Shown: positions 49,820 to 62,150 of the stretch, piece after piece
Numbering within the stretch: the first letter of the stretch is position 1
How the letters are laid out: every line of letters begins with the position of its first letter
Assembly (NCBI RefSeq): GCF_954871325.1
Contig: NC_088777.1
Coordinates: 52,514,002 to 52,578,001, forward strand
Origin: Gordionus sp. m RMFG-2023
Taxonomy: Eukaryota > Nematomorpha > Gordioida > Chordodea > Parachordodidae
Length of the DNA stretch: 64,000 nucleotides
Reading direction: 5' to 3'
Made by a program: the position numbers and the translations under genes
Notes under the pieces: generated by a model
What the model saw: the letters and a program-made list of their open reading frames with translations, nothing else
Told to the model about the DNA's origin: nothing
Databases searched by the model: none

Positions 49820-52563
49820 ATGCTATTTTGATAATTACTAAGGCAACATCTTTTACAGTTTTAAATGATTTAAGTACTAAATATTTTATAAACATACATA
49901 TTATTTTATAATAGACTTTTCTCAAATGCGACTCAATATTTACCACTTCAATCACTTCAACTCCTCTGAGTACACTTTAGATTTTAATTCATAAATTGTG
50001 CTATTTTTTGGTTTTGAAAAACTAATCGTAGTAATTTTGTAAATGTCATATTTACATAATGATGTCTGTAGGAATAATATCATTTTGAACATCATTTAAA
50101 TTATATAAAATAATTATTTGTAAATTGAAAATAAGTAGATTTTAAAGAGATGCATAAATGTTATACAATTCACATTCGATTCAAAACGGTTTAATTTAAG
50201 TGAATAAAATTTTTTAATAAACTGTATATATAGTTTTATATTATAAAAATTAAGATATTTTAGTGATGCTAAATTAAAATTGGTGGATGGTTAAGTCATT
50301 TTGGAGATTCCACAAAAGCTCTTTATTGATCCCATAAATTCTTTACACAAATTCTACCTTGAAATCAAATAATCTGAGATTAACTACTATTGCTGTTTAC
50401 GCCAAGCTAATAAAATAAAATAAAATATATTTTACGTTAACGCTTTTATAAAATAGCGTTCTTTAGCTACAACTATTTTCGCTATATTTTTTTAAAATAT
50501 ATAGCTTTATATAACTAATATTAATAAATCTAGCGTTTCTTTAATTAGCTACTTAGCTAAAATAAAATATCACAGTCCAAATTATACAGATTTGAAACTC
50601 TTAAATGAAATCTAAATTTAAATTAAAAACATACATATCAATTATATACAAAATATAAAAGATTTTTGGAATAATAAAATATTTTTTAATATAAAAAACA
50701 TTCTTCACGAACTAATTAGTTTCTTAATGATAGAACTGGAATAAGTTTTGAGAGAGGAAACTCTTTTATAGGTTTGATATTAAAGATCTCAATATTTTAT
50801 CAATATTATTTTTTATAAATCATGATTATTTCATCAAAAATTTTAAAACACGATATGTTACCATTTTGTTAGGTGCTTAGCCTTTATTGTTGAAGATGAA
50901 TCAAACATCTCAACCAATTAAAAAATTATTTCGATTTTATTATAATATTCCTATATTTTTTTGATTTCAGGTTTTAAATAATCACATAAATGCTTATGTT
51001 AAAATAATATATTATATTCATCATTTTAAAATAATAATTAAAAAATATTTAATGGGTAAATAAGTTGTGCATTTTAGCTATTGCTTCTATAAAAATATAG
51101 CGCTGCAATCGCTACTTACAATAAGTACTTTAACAGCATTGCATATTATAATTTCAAACCCAAATTTTACAGCCTTGAAATAATCCTTCAAAGTTTATTT
51201 TTAATATAAAATTTGATATTATCTATTTTTACTAAATTTCTATATTATCCCTTGTAATTTTAATTTTTATTTAGTAAATTTTTCAAAACGGCTAAATCAA
51301 CATGTCATAAAATTTATCTTAATCTTGATTTTTTTTATGTTACGGCCCTCTTTTGACAAATTTCTAGGCTTGGTAAATATATATTAGAGTAAAATCTTGG
51401 TATAGACTTTTTGTAAGATCATATAAATCGAGTTCTCTTTAAAAATATATAGACACGGATCCCTCCTTATTATGGTTTATACTCGCCGATAAAGATATCA
51501 ATTCAAACTCAACATACGGAAATCCATCTGATTCAAATGATATCGGCACTTATAATATTAACAGTTATGGATATAGATGCAGTTACAAGTGTGAATATCA
51601 AAATCTTCTAAACATATAAATTTAAATTGATCGAATATTTTTGTAGTAACGATTTGTGCAACGATACGAGGGATCACTTGAAATATACGAAATTCATGAA
51701 TCATACATAATTTACAAAGGTTCGCTAGGATTAACACCCTTAAAATTACTAGCAATAAATTTCGAAATGTTCAATAATAATATTAGTTCTATTCCTTAGT
51801 CCAGACCCCATACTACAAAATTGTAAGATAAGCAAATGATCTAAAAAAGCCACTGGGGAAAATATAAATGAAATTTTACCACTATGCTACTTTCAAAATA
51901 TGTTTCTAAAAACTAATCGAGAATCAAATTTTATACAACAAGTGAGTTGAGTAAGATTTTCTTTATATTCCAATATTATATAGCACAATTCCCAAAATTA
52001 GATTATAAATATTTTTATAGAAATAATATATTTTAAGATGGTGGATTTCGGTCAATAAAAATTATAGCATTTTAATACATCATTTTCGACATTATATATA
52101 TACCTAATTTAAAAATAAAATTAAGATGGTAATAAAATTCAACACTTATAAAACTCCTATTTGTTCGTTAGTGCTTATAGACATCAGTGATGGCTTAGAC
52201 TATCTAATTTACCTAGTAAATTATCAATCTGTAGTGAACCTACATTATTTATTCAATTATATAAAATTATTATTAGGAATCTATTACCTTCTTTTTTTTA
52301 TTTTATTCTCATAAAATCATATTCATTTTTCTCTTAAAACTCTTTTATAAACAATATCTACGGCATTTATTGAACAAGAATTTTCTAACTTTAAACTAAA
52401 AATTTATTACAATAACACGACCTTTAATATTTTTGAAAATGCAATTGATTTTGTACTTTTTAGAATCGCATGTAAAAAAAGAATGCCACTTGTTAGAGAA
52501 CAGAGAAAATATGATAAACTTGACAGAGTATTCTACATTGAGTATTACTCGTTTACATTTATA
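49820..52563 (+). pseudogene. Copy F of the ten-exon secreted-protein family, decayed
   Basis: The exon 1 remnant (ATG at 49820) stops after three codons and its donor is lost. Exon 2 (49915-49969) is open but has S in place of the conserved C. Exon 3 (about 50275-50412) has TAA where G reads TTT (VDGF). Exon 4 (about 51451-51597) and exon 5 (about 51651-51825) are traceable. A deletion then joins exon 5 directly to the sequence that follows exon 8 in copy C, removing exons 6-8. Exon 9 (52126-52230) is intact (AICSLV-type text, ICSLVLIDISDGLDYLIYL), and exon 10 (about 52363-52563) carries a one-base loss before the LLENRE block. Sister of C, E and G. Confidence 0.78.
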
Positions 52564-53609
52564 ATAATTATAAAATTTATTTGCTTATTATTCAAGACTA
52601 ATAAAAATTAATTATATTTTAAGTATTTATTTGTTATAAGGGTGTGGTATTTTATAAATCATTTTTTGTTACATAATTACATTTCTTTTTTATTTGTGAT
52701 CAAAAATAAATAATAAAAACTATGAAGAATTTAGAAATATTAATAAATATAAATTATGTTAAAAGTCGATATTTTTAAAAAAGATCAAAATTAAAATTTT
52801 GGCGAAAATACTATTATCTAAGCTTTTAACCTTCGTTAGCTAAAGGATAGCAGTAGTGTTTGCCCTCTTTTAACGAAATTGTTAGGCCAGACCACATTTG
52901 GTTAAACATGATTTGAGCTAAATAGCGCAAGAATCTCAGGAGAATGGGGGGTACATGGGGGGGGGGGGGGTTTGAGTGTAGGTTGTATATTGTTTTAAAA
53001 TGCTCAATATTGTCAAGGAAATATATTTCTTTAGATGAAACCATTAATTTACATGTGTATACTTACTTATACTTGTCCCTTTATAATATCACTTAATTTG
53101 AAAATTTTGACTTGGCAACCCTGCCCTCAACCCCTAGTTAAATCTTACAACGTCGTGATAATTTATTGGTTTTAAAATTATTGGTACAGTTGTTTTTAAT
53201 TCATAATCACTGTTTACAATCTAGATAGGAATTTTTCTTAAGGGTGGTTAAATTATATGAAACCCCCTTTTAAAATATATATTAAACCAACCCTAGGCTA
53301 GCTATAATCTTAACCTATTTTATCTACTCGTGCTAACTAGTTTCAGAAATTGGAGTCCCAAAAAATTTGTTTGCCGGTAACGAAATGCATAAACATGGAA
53401 TAGGTTATATGCAATAACCTAGCCTCTTACCTAATATTTTAAAATATTAATTAAAAAATGAGTATTTTTTAAAAAAAATGATCAAATATTTATTAATTCA
53501 TTTTTTTATTAACCTTACCCCTATATCCTTACTGTCTTGCTTTGATTTCTCTTATCATTAACTAATTGCTCGTGGAACTAGCTTCGGAAAAGGGGGGTTC
53601 AAAAATATA
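52564..53609. other. 3' flank of copy F; no gene recognised
   Basis: The start shares the GGGTGTGGTATTTTATAAA block of the other 3' flanks. A poly-G tract lies near 52958. The sequence at 53100-53600 includes the body of a SINE-like element running leftward from 53680. No coding pattern. Confidence 0.4.
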
Positions 53610-53690
53610 GTTCTTAATGGGAATCAAACCCCCGACCATTAATTTTACTTATTATATAACCCACCAGGTGTCATTATAAAAAACAATTTA
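53440..53690 (-). mobile_element. tRNA-derived SINE-like element
   Basis: Minus strand: CACCTGGTGGGTTATATAAT (box A-like, 53656-53673) and 24-36 bases on GGGGTTTGATTCCC (box B-like, 53619-53632), spaced as in a tRNA gene. It is not a folded tRNA: the acceptor and anticodon stems do not pair. The body continues toward 53440. Confidence 0.55.
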
Positions 53691-53879
53691 TATATTTATT
53701 AATTATTTACCAAACCCTTAAATATTTTATCAAATCAAGTTTCCTTTTGTAGACTCTAACTGTAAAAAATATTACTTCATTATATCAAGTATCTGACACA
53801 TAGAGTGACAACAGATGCCTATTATCATTAGCTAAATATGTTTTTTAGTTTCGAAAAAAATTAATTATTGTTAAAGGAA

Positions 53880-55080
53880 ACTTTCCCCTTTAGGCATTAA
53901 TATTTTAGTATTTTCTTCAAGTAGATTTTTTTTCCGAGGGTGTTAGGCTTCTTTTTATTCTTGGTAATTTTATTCGGGTCTTAATGTCCTAGTAACTTCT
54001 AATCGATTACCTATAAAATATGCCTCTTTTAAAAAAGTAAATTCGATAAATATTTTTAATAATTGGTAGAAAAATTTTGAAATATTTTTAAAAAAAATCA
54101 AAAAATCTAAGTTATATATACTCAGACAAACGAGTTAAAAAGTCTGATATCTAAGAGGAAAGGGAATTAAATGTATATTTATAATATAATAGAAATTTAA
54201 ATCTCATTTATAAAATTGTTATCTGTTACAAAGTAATTATTCATATTATTAGGATAATATTTAAAACTATTTTTATAATGTTACTTGATTAAAAATAATT
54301 TGCAAACTGATTAACAAAATATTTAGAGATATTAAATTTATTATTATTATTGTAGTACGTTCACTTACACTATTATTTTTTATTAAATAAAAATAGTTGA
54401 GTGAAGCAAAACGATTTTTTTTCTCTTCAATACACGATGTTTTTAAACCATCATTATAAAAACATGATAAACCTGGAAAAACAAACCTTAATTATTATAA
54501 TATTATAAATTATTTCTAGAACTACTCATGACCTGCCCAAATTATTGTAAGCAAGCTCTTAATTTTATAAACGTTTAAACTCCTTTAATTCACTCATATA
54601 AAATATACTTTTTCTAAATATAGAAGAAAAGATTTGTCAAAGCTTAAATGTTATAGTAATATAACAACGAAAATATATCTTTGAGAAATAGAATATCATT
54701 TGCAATCTATGCTCCTACCTAACATTAAAGCAGCTTTTTTTTCAAATAAATTTTAAATATCAAAAAATCTTTATAATAGTTTAAACTTTAGGATTTTAAT
54801 TATAAATAAGGATTCATCGTTTATTATTAAAATGTCTAGGGTAAACTTATTATAAAATTGTGTTAGGATAGCATAAGAAATGCATATAATCAATGTAATT
54901 ATATATCCAGTAGATTAATTTTATCAAATCCAAAATAAGGTGTATTCATGGGAAAGATAATGTTTCATTCTATTCATAGATATCAAAGAAAAAAAAATTC
55001 TATTAATAATAATATTACATTTTAATTTAATGATTTTCGTGTAGACCTGACTATAAGCTTTCAAGAATTCTTAAACAATT
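53880..55080 (-). repeat. Flank-type repeat unit I, inverted counterpart of unit H
   Basis: Its reverse complement follows unit H over ~1.1 kb: ATAATTACATTGATTATATG then CATTTCTTATGC near 54890, CATGAGTAGTTCTAG near 54530, AGTGAACGTACTACAATAAT near 54360, CAGTTTGCAAATTATTTTT near 54310, and TTTTATAGGTAATCGATTAG near 54010. H and I flank copy F in opposite orientations. Confidence 0.55.
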
Positions 55081-56140
55081 AAAAAAATAGTCCTCTTATA
55101 ATAGATATGATAATTTATACTAAAAAATTGGTTAATATTATAAAAGAAATATTATAGATCTTGTTTTTATCTCCATCAATTCACGCAGTTATTGTGCCAA
55201 AAGAGATTTTACTTTATTTTAGCATAATAAAACTTTTTAATGTATATATCGTGTTAAACTTTTAGATTTGTTATAATATGTTTAAAATATTTTACATAAT
55301 TTTTATAATATTTATATTATTATAGGTTTTTTATTATTATCCAATTATTAAATAAAAATAATTTTATTCTAAAAAATTTATAATTTTTATAATCTTCAAC
55401 CTATAATTTTTTATTCTCTTCTCTTCTCTTCTCTTCTTCTTCTCTTCTCTTCTCTTCTTCTTCTTCTTCTCTTCTCTTCTCTTCTCTTCTCTTCTCTTCT
55501 CTTCTCTTCTTCTTCTCTTCTCTTCTTCTTCTCTTCTTCTTCTTCTTCTCTTCTTCTTCTTCTTCTCTTCTCTTCTCTTCTCTTCTCTTCTCTTCTCTTT
55601 TCGTTGACCATAGTAATTAAGCTCGTGTACAACGTCAAAGATAAAAATATTAAATAACTTATGTTATACTCAAATATTATGGGGATAAGTAATTATAAAG
55701 AATTTTCAAATTAGAGATTTAAAATAATAAAAGCATTATAAGGCTATCTACATCATTTAATGCCTTTCATAATCAAATAGATGAGTTTAAGAATCAACAA
55801 TGTAGCTTGTTTACAGAATAAAATAATAATAAGTCATCTAAGTTTTATTATCCTGCATCTAATATTATATATTTATTATTAATATTTATAAATTATAAAG
55901 GTTAAACAACTAAGCCTTTATATATATACACAGTAAGTAAAGTTATTTTTCTTCATAAAAACTATTTTTAATAAAATGGTTTAAAGTGAACGTACTACCT
56001 ATAAAATAATTATATAAAATTAATTTCTCAAAATATTTTTATTGATCAGTTTTAAAATATAGTTAAAAATTAATTTATCAAAAAATATTATTAGAATAAT
56101 TTAATTTTTTTTTATATTCCTCTTTAAAAATCTAAATTAC
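55081..56140. promoter_or_regulatory. 5' flank of copy G with a pyrimidine microsatellite
   Basis: From about 55790 it matches the flanks of other copies: ATGTAGCTTGTTTACAGAAT near 55799, AGTAAAGTTATTTTTCTTCA near 55935, AAGTGAACGTACTACCTATA near 55985 and TTATTGATCAG near 56040. The last two sit about 155 and 100 bases before the start codon, as in copy C, and are the best promoter candidates. 55081-55410 has nothing recognisable. Confidence 0.5.
55412..55601. repeat. (TCTTC/TCT)n microsatellite
   Basis: About 190 bases of mixed TCTTC and TCT units, all pyrimidine on the plus strand. The minus-strand open frame through it (EEKRREEK repeats) is a by-product, not a gene. Confidence 0.97.
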
Positions 56141-58821
56141 ATGAAGCTATTATTGTTGTTAATTTCTATGGTAAAGGCAACATTTTTTTCAGGTTTAAAT
56201 GATTTAAATACTAAATAAATTATAAATATACATGGTATTATTATGTTAGACTTTTGTCAAATGCGATGTCCAATTAGTTACCCCTTCAATGAACACTTCA
56301 ACTCCACTGAGTATACTTTAGATTTTGTTTAATTTTTTAGATTGTACCATTATATAGTTTTTAAAAACTTATAGTAATAATTTTGTAAATATCATTTTAA
56401 TAATTGAGTATATTGGGGGAGAAAATATCATTTTGATCAGAATTTTTATTATATATACTTTGTGATATAAATTATTATAGTTGCTTGAATATAGGAATTT
56501 AAATTTAGAGAATAGTTCCAAAAATTATTTATTTCTAAGTTAGATGAAATTTAAAATAGATTTTAAAGATATTTTAAATTTTAAACAATTGATATTCGAT
56601 TCAAAAAGATTTTAAGTGAATAAGATTTTAATGAACTTATATTTATAAGTTTTATATTATAAAAATTAAGTTATTCTAGAAATGCTACATTGAAATTGGT
56701 GGATGGTTTTGTCATTTGGCAGATGCCACAGAAGCTCTTTATTGATTCCTTAAATTCTTTGTACAAATACTACCTTGATGAAATGTACTCAAAAAATCTG
56801 CAATTAATTACTATTGCTTTTAACGCCACGGTAATAAAGAAAATATATATGACATTTTGCCAATTATGTTAACGCTTTTTAAGATAGCACGCTATAGCTA
56901 TTATTTTTGTAAAAACCTAGTATTGCAATTATAATTTTACAATATTAATAAAGAAATTTAAATGAGGAAATAAGTAGCGTATTTTAGCTATTGATTCTAA
57001 TGTATCGCTACTACTGTAGTTCGCTACTTTCAAAAATTACTTTAAAAGTATTGCATTTTATAATACATAGTTTTATATAGATACGGATCCCAGGTTATTA
57101 TGGTCTATCCTCGCCGATAAAGATATGAATTCAAACTCAACATATGGAATGCCTTCCGATTCAGCTGATATTGACATTTATAATATTAACAGTTATGGAT
57201 ATAATACTAACGATGGTGTTAAAAGTGTAAGTATCAAAATCTTCTATACATAAAAATTTTTATTGATAGTATGTTTTTATAGTTACGATTTATGCAACCA
57301 TACGAGGGATCTCTACAAGTTTACGAAATTCACGAATCATACATAATTTACAGAGGTTCACTGACATTACCACCCTTAAAATTAATAACGATAAATTTCA
57401 AAATGTTCAACAATAGTATTAGTTCAATTCCCAAGTCCAGACCCAATGTTAATGTCATACTACAAAATTGCAAGAAAAATGAGAGAAGTAAAATTTTTTT
57501 AATTTATAATAAAATATTATGCTATTTTTATTTCAGGTTCTGGGTTGGCTAACTTTAAATCCATTTTTGGAAAAAGTAATTAAAAAAATCCATTTCATTA
57601 TGTATATAATACTAAATTGATTTATAACTGATAAGCAATGTACATTGACAAACTGAATATTTCCCAATACGTCTTATTTGAAGGAGTTTACAATTTAATT
57701 ATATCCAAAGGAAATTCGACAATTTTTATGAAGTTAATATTGTTTTTCTAAATGTATGATTATTATCAATTAACGAGGAAATTTTTTAATTTAGAAATCT
57801 ACCCTTGTTTCCTCACGATTCGGAGAGTCCCTTCAAGAGAATAGATTTAATATACTCATCCATTCCCCAATATTATAGGAACAATTCTACTTACAGTTTA
57901 TCAATGTTCGACATACCGCTTGAAGATATGAAACTGGCCTTTAACTACTGGGATAATTTTAATATTTCACCAATTGCAAAGGTCATACTTACTTCCAACA
58001 GTTAATATAATCTTAAAAATCATATCCATATTTTGTTAGCAAATGAGAAATCCTATAATAACCAATGAAAGGCAAGATATGATCCATCTATACTAATTAG
58101 ATGGGTCACGGGGAAAAGATTAATAAATTTGTATCACTAAGTTAGTTTACTAAATATTTGGCTTTTTTAAATTCTAATCGATTATGAAATTTTAATCATA
58201 TTCTAGGTTCAGTAAGACATTCATTTATATTTCAATATTATTTAGCAAAGTCCCCCCCCCCCACCCCCAAAATTAATAATAAGTAAAATAATACATCTTA
58301 AAATGGACCATAATTTTGGTTAATCAAAAGTAGAGCCTTTTAAGTTTACTTTATTTTCAACCTTATTTATATACCAAATTTTAAAAATAAATTAAGATGG
58401 TAATAAAAGTCAATACTAATATAACAGCTATTTGCTCAATAGTGCTTGTAGACATCAATAGTGGCTCAGAATATCGAATTGACTTAGGATATCATCAGTT
58501 TGTAATAAAGCTATGTATTTATACAACTATATTATATTTATTGAATCAATTATCTATTTTTGTTATTATGAACTAATCATTAAATCATATTAATTTTTCT
58601 TTTAATTATTAATATCTGAGGCAATTATTGATCAAGCTAGTTCAAACTTTACCCTGACAATTTATTATCATGAAATGACACTTAAAGTTTTGGAAAATGA
58701 AAATAATTTTGTACTTTATAGCATAGCATGTAAGAAAGAACGCCACTTGTTAGAGAACAGAGAAAATATGATAAACGTGACTGAGTACTCTCCTATAGAT
58801 ATTTTGAGTATATTATTATAA
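56141..58821 (+). CDS. Copy G of the ten-exon secreted-protein family, complete (417 aa)
   Basis: Type copy for the family; I recognise no known domain. Exons: 56141-56192, 56250-56310, 56680-56830, 57071-57226, 57283-57487, 57537-57575, 57636-57732, 57795-57981, 58397-58501, 58621-58821; all introns GT-AG, some with weak donors (GTTTAA, GTTAAT, GTCATA) conserved in the paralogs. Residues 1-17 form a hydrophobic leader (MKLLLLLISMVKATFFS). Conserved cysteines at 20, 203, 329 and 388 suggest two disulfides. About a dozen NxS/T sites (e.g. FNST, ENAT, FNAT, NNST, NFT, NVT) fit a secreted glycoprotein. Blocks: FVIWQMPQKL, FYIDTDPRLLWSILADKD, YEIHESYII, VLFEGVYNLIISKGNST, FDIPLEDMKLAFNYWDNF, KKERHLLENRENMINVTE. 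No later membrane segment or GPI-like tail. Seen: structure and conservation. Inferred: secretion. Function unknown. Confidence 0.87.
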
Positions 58822-60239
58822 TTATTATAGCATTATTTTCATTATAGAAATTCGCTATTAATCAAAATTTATAATTAATATATATCATAAATAATTTTTT
58901 ATTATAAGGGTGCGGTATTTTAAATACATTTTTTGCTATATATTAATATTCCTTTTTTATTCATGATAAAAAAATAAATCATAAAATCGAGATAATATCG
59001 CTATTAGCCTGCAAACTGAGAATATAATAGAGAGAAGCTGTTTTACAATAAACTACTAAATTAAGATTTAGTATAAAACACTATTACCTAATCTTTTAAT
59101 CTTAGCTTACCAAAAGTTGGAAGTAAGTAAATGACTTCTTTTAGAAAAATTGTAAGGTTAGATAATCATTTAGATTCACATCTTTTTTATTATTATTTTC
59201 GATCTCCAAAACTTTTCAATTCCAAATAAAATAATAATTTTTAAAATAAATAGTTATGATCGTAATAATTACTTCCTCTGATTTTGATGAAGAAAGTGAT
59301 TCTTGGGCAAATGCGATGTAAGTAAATTATTAATTTTTAGAAATCAATCTATATTAAACGATATTTTAGAAATTAAGCAATTGATTATTTAAAATTTTAA
59401 CATTTTCGTATAGCCCTTACATTTAATTAATTAATAAATAAAGTTTTCTTATGGCATTTCATGTCTTTTCCAATTTTATTTAATTTAAATTAAATATAAA
59501 CTACAGTTTAAAAACAAGTTTAAAATAAAAAAATGTAAATCGCTATTTCAAAATACGAATTCCATTTATTCGTGGGTTGAAGAAGATAGAAAGTAGCTTA
59601 AATGGAATTTGTATAATATGTAATACAAATAATATTAGCGAGTACATGATATAAAAAATATTTAATAAATCAAAAACATATTTCTAATTTAAATAATAGG
59701 AATAATGAAATAATATCCATCCATACTTAATATTAAATTATTAATATGATGATAATACTGCAATCATAATGACAATCTATCACTCGATAAAACATTCGCT
59801 TAGTTATATATCTACAGATTCCCTTATAAACTTTTTACCTACATCTATATGTTTTTTTAGATACATGAGCTAAAATTAGCCTGAGAACCAAACAATTAGA
59901 TGATAGCATTGTGAAAATTAGGTTATTATAGGATAAGGGTACCTGGAGTTAATAAATATATAATGTTGTGGACATTGAAGATTGAGCCAATTTTAAGTCG
60001 TGTGACAAGATGCTAGGTTCTCTCTATAATTGGTGAAATTTTTTTAAAACGATCTCTGAAATTAAGGAGGTAAATAGTGAGTTAAAGAGTGATTTCGATA
60101 AAATTAAGTTACCTAGAATAGAAGATAAACAAGAATTAGTTCTCGATAAACTAAGATATTGAACACCAGAAATTTTGATTAGATATGAGACAAGATAGAA
60201 GAGAATCATGTATTAAGAGATATAAAGTTAATAGAGGTA
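58822..60239. other. 3' flank of copy G; no gene recognised
   Basis: Starts with the shared 3' flank (ATTATAAGGGTGCGGTATTT near 58902). The remainder is AT-rich with stops in all frames; from about 59900 the text begins to resemble the region upstream of a retroelement polymerase, but no border is clear. Confidence 0.4.
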
Positions 60240-61629
60240 ACTTCAGTTGAAATCAACAAACAGATAATTAAGAATAAAGTAGAACAGGAATAGATGGTTG
60301 AAAGGAAATTTAACCAGGAAATAAACATAATTTTAAATCAGTACATGGAAGTTTTTGACGAGGAATTAAGTACTCTAAGAAATTTTGAAGTAGATATAAA
60401 ATTATTAGAAAATTATCAGGCTAAATTTTATGCATTAAGAAGATTACCATTTTCTTGTATAGAAGAAATAGTTAAGGAATTAAATAAATGGTTAAAAGAA
60501 GATATAATACGACCAATAGTTCATAGCGACTGGGCGAGACCGTTAGTCTCCATAAGAAAGCTTAAGATTATGTATAGATTATAGAATTTCGTTAAATCCG
60601 AGAATAGAAATTATTGGCTAGTCTAGGAGCGACATTTCAAAGATAGATTTTTCTAATGCATATTTACAGATTAAGGTGAGAATACAAGTAAAATGTTAAC
60701 AATCACGACATGTTTGCATTCTGCAGATTATTATTTGGGTTAAAATATGCTCAGATTTTTCAAAGAACTATGGCTGCTTTATTTCAAGGATTAAGTGGAA
60801 TAATGTCTTATTTAGATGATGTTTTGATATTAAGTAAAGCTGAATAGGAACATAATACTAGATTAATTAAAGTGTAAGCCATAATTTTAGAAAATGGTTT
60901 ATAAGTTAATATAAAGAAGAGTGTTTTTGGAGTATTTAAAGAATATAGATAAAATAGTGAACATGAGAGCACTGAATAACATAACGGAATTACAAGCTTT
61001 TTTAGGAGTTTTTAATTATTATCATCGGTTTATACAGAATTTAGCTGAAATAGCTATACTGTTATATGAATTATTTTATTCAAGAAACATAAAAAGTTTG
61101 AATGGCGAATAATACTTAAGGAAAGTTTTGAAAATTGAAAATAAAGATGATGGAAAAACCTATTTTGAATTGTTTTAATGAGAAACTATATATTATTTTA
61201 GCAATAGATGCGTCTAAGAAAGGTATAGTAGGAACTTTGTTACAGATGGCAAGAGCCTATTTTATTTTTGTCAAGACAGTATAACAGTACTTATAAAAAT
61301 TATTCAAAAATAGAAAAGGAAGCAATAGAGGTAAAGTTTGGTTTACTAAGTGTAGAGAATATTTATTTGGCCGAAATTTTTTATTATATACGCATCACAA
61401 ACCGTTGGTAGATTTGTTCAAATAAACAATAAAGAATTAATGATTTCCCCAAGGTTGCAAAAATGGTTGCTTTTAGTTGGAAATTTCGATTTTGAAATAA
61501 AATTCAAAGCGGGTTTAATTGTTTACCAGATATATTATAAAGATTGTTTAATAAAGATATTAAAAATAAAGATATAGAGCTAATAAATAATAGTTTAATA
61601 CGTATTGATGAAGAGGAATTAAATATTAA

Positions 61630-62150
61630 TATGCCTTTTGTAGCTATCTCTTGCTTTGCCCACATGTGCATTTAAGTCACCACCTATTATGACTAGGTCA
61701 TCCTTAGGGATTTCCATTACAGCTTCATCAAATATAGCTCTAAAGTCATCTTTCTCCTCTTCTTTACAACCCGTTTGAGGAGCATATACTGAAAGGTTGT
61801 GTAGTATTGATTGACCAATTCACAATTTTATCTTCATTAGTCTATCAGCGATCCTACTAACTTCTATCACTGAGGAGGTTAGATTTTGACTGAGAATAAT
61901 ACCGACACCATTCTGATTACTAAGAATTCCATTATATTACAATTTATACCCATCTCCAATCCTTAAAATCTTCTGAACTTTCCATTTCGTCTCTTGTATG
62001 CACGCAATATCAACTTTTCTCTTGTTCATTGATTCATATAGTTTTACTTTTGAGTTAACAATATTCAAACTATCTAATCTCGTCTTCTTTTTTTAGACCT
62101 TTATCTTACTTTTCACAGGATGGAGGTTTACACCCTGCGCGAATAAATAA
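61630..62150 (-). mobile_element. RTE-like LINE endonuclease fragment inside the gypsy fossil
   Basis: The minus strand reads, nearly continuously, NKRKVDIACIQETKWKVQKI, IGDGYKL, NQNGVGIILSQNLTSSVIEV, SRIADRLMKIKLWIGQSI, NLSVYAPQTGCKEEEKDDF and VIIGGDLNAHVGKARD: the apurinic endonuclease domain with the QETKW and GDLNAHVG catalytic blocks kept. One stop (after the YKL block) is seen. Related to 46280-46900. Confidence 0.88.

Noticed and set aside
51558-51755. Minus-strand ORF in copy F
   Set aside because: It is the shadow of exons 4-5 of the copy F pseudogene on the plus strand.
53615-53680. A functional tRNA gene
   Set aside because: Box A-like and box B-like words are present, but the acceptor and anticodon stems do not pair; better read as a SINE head.
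55411-55638. Minus-strand open frame of charged EEKRRE repeats
   Set aside because: It is translation of the TCTTC/TCT microsatellite, with no independent support for coding.
41-58821. The ten-exon family as part of a virus or transposon
   Set aside because: Introns with conserved phases, a leader peptide and no terminal repeats or replication genes point to host genes multiplied by duplication.
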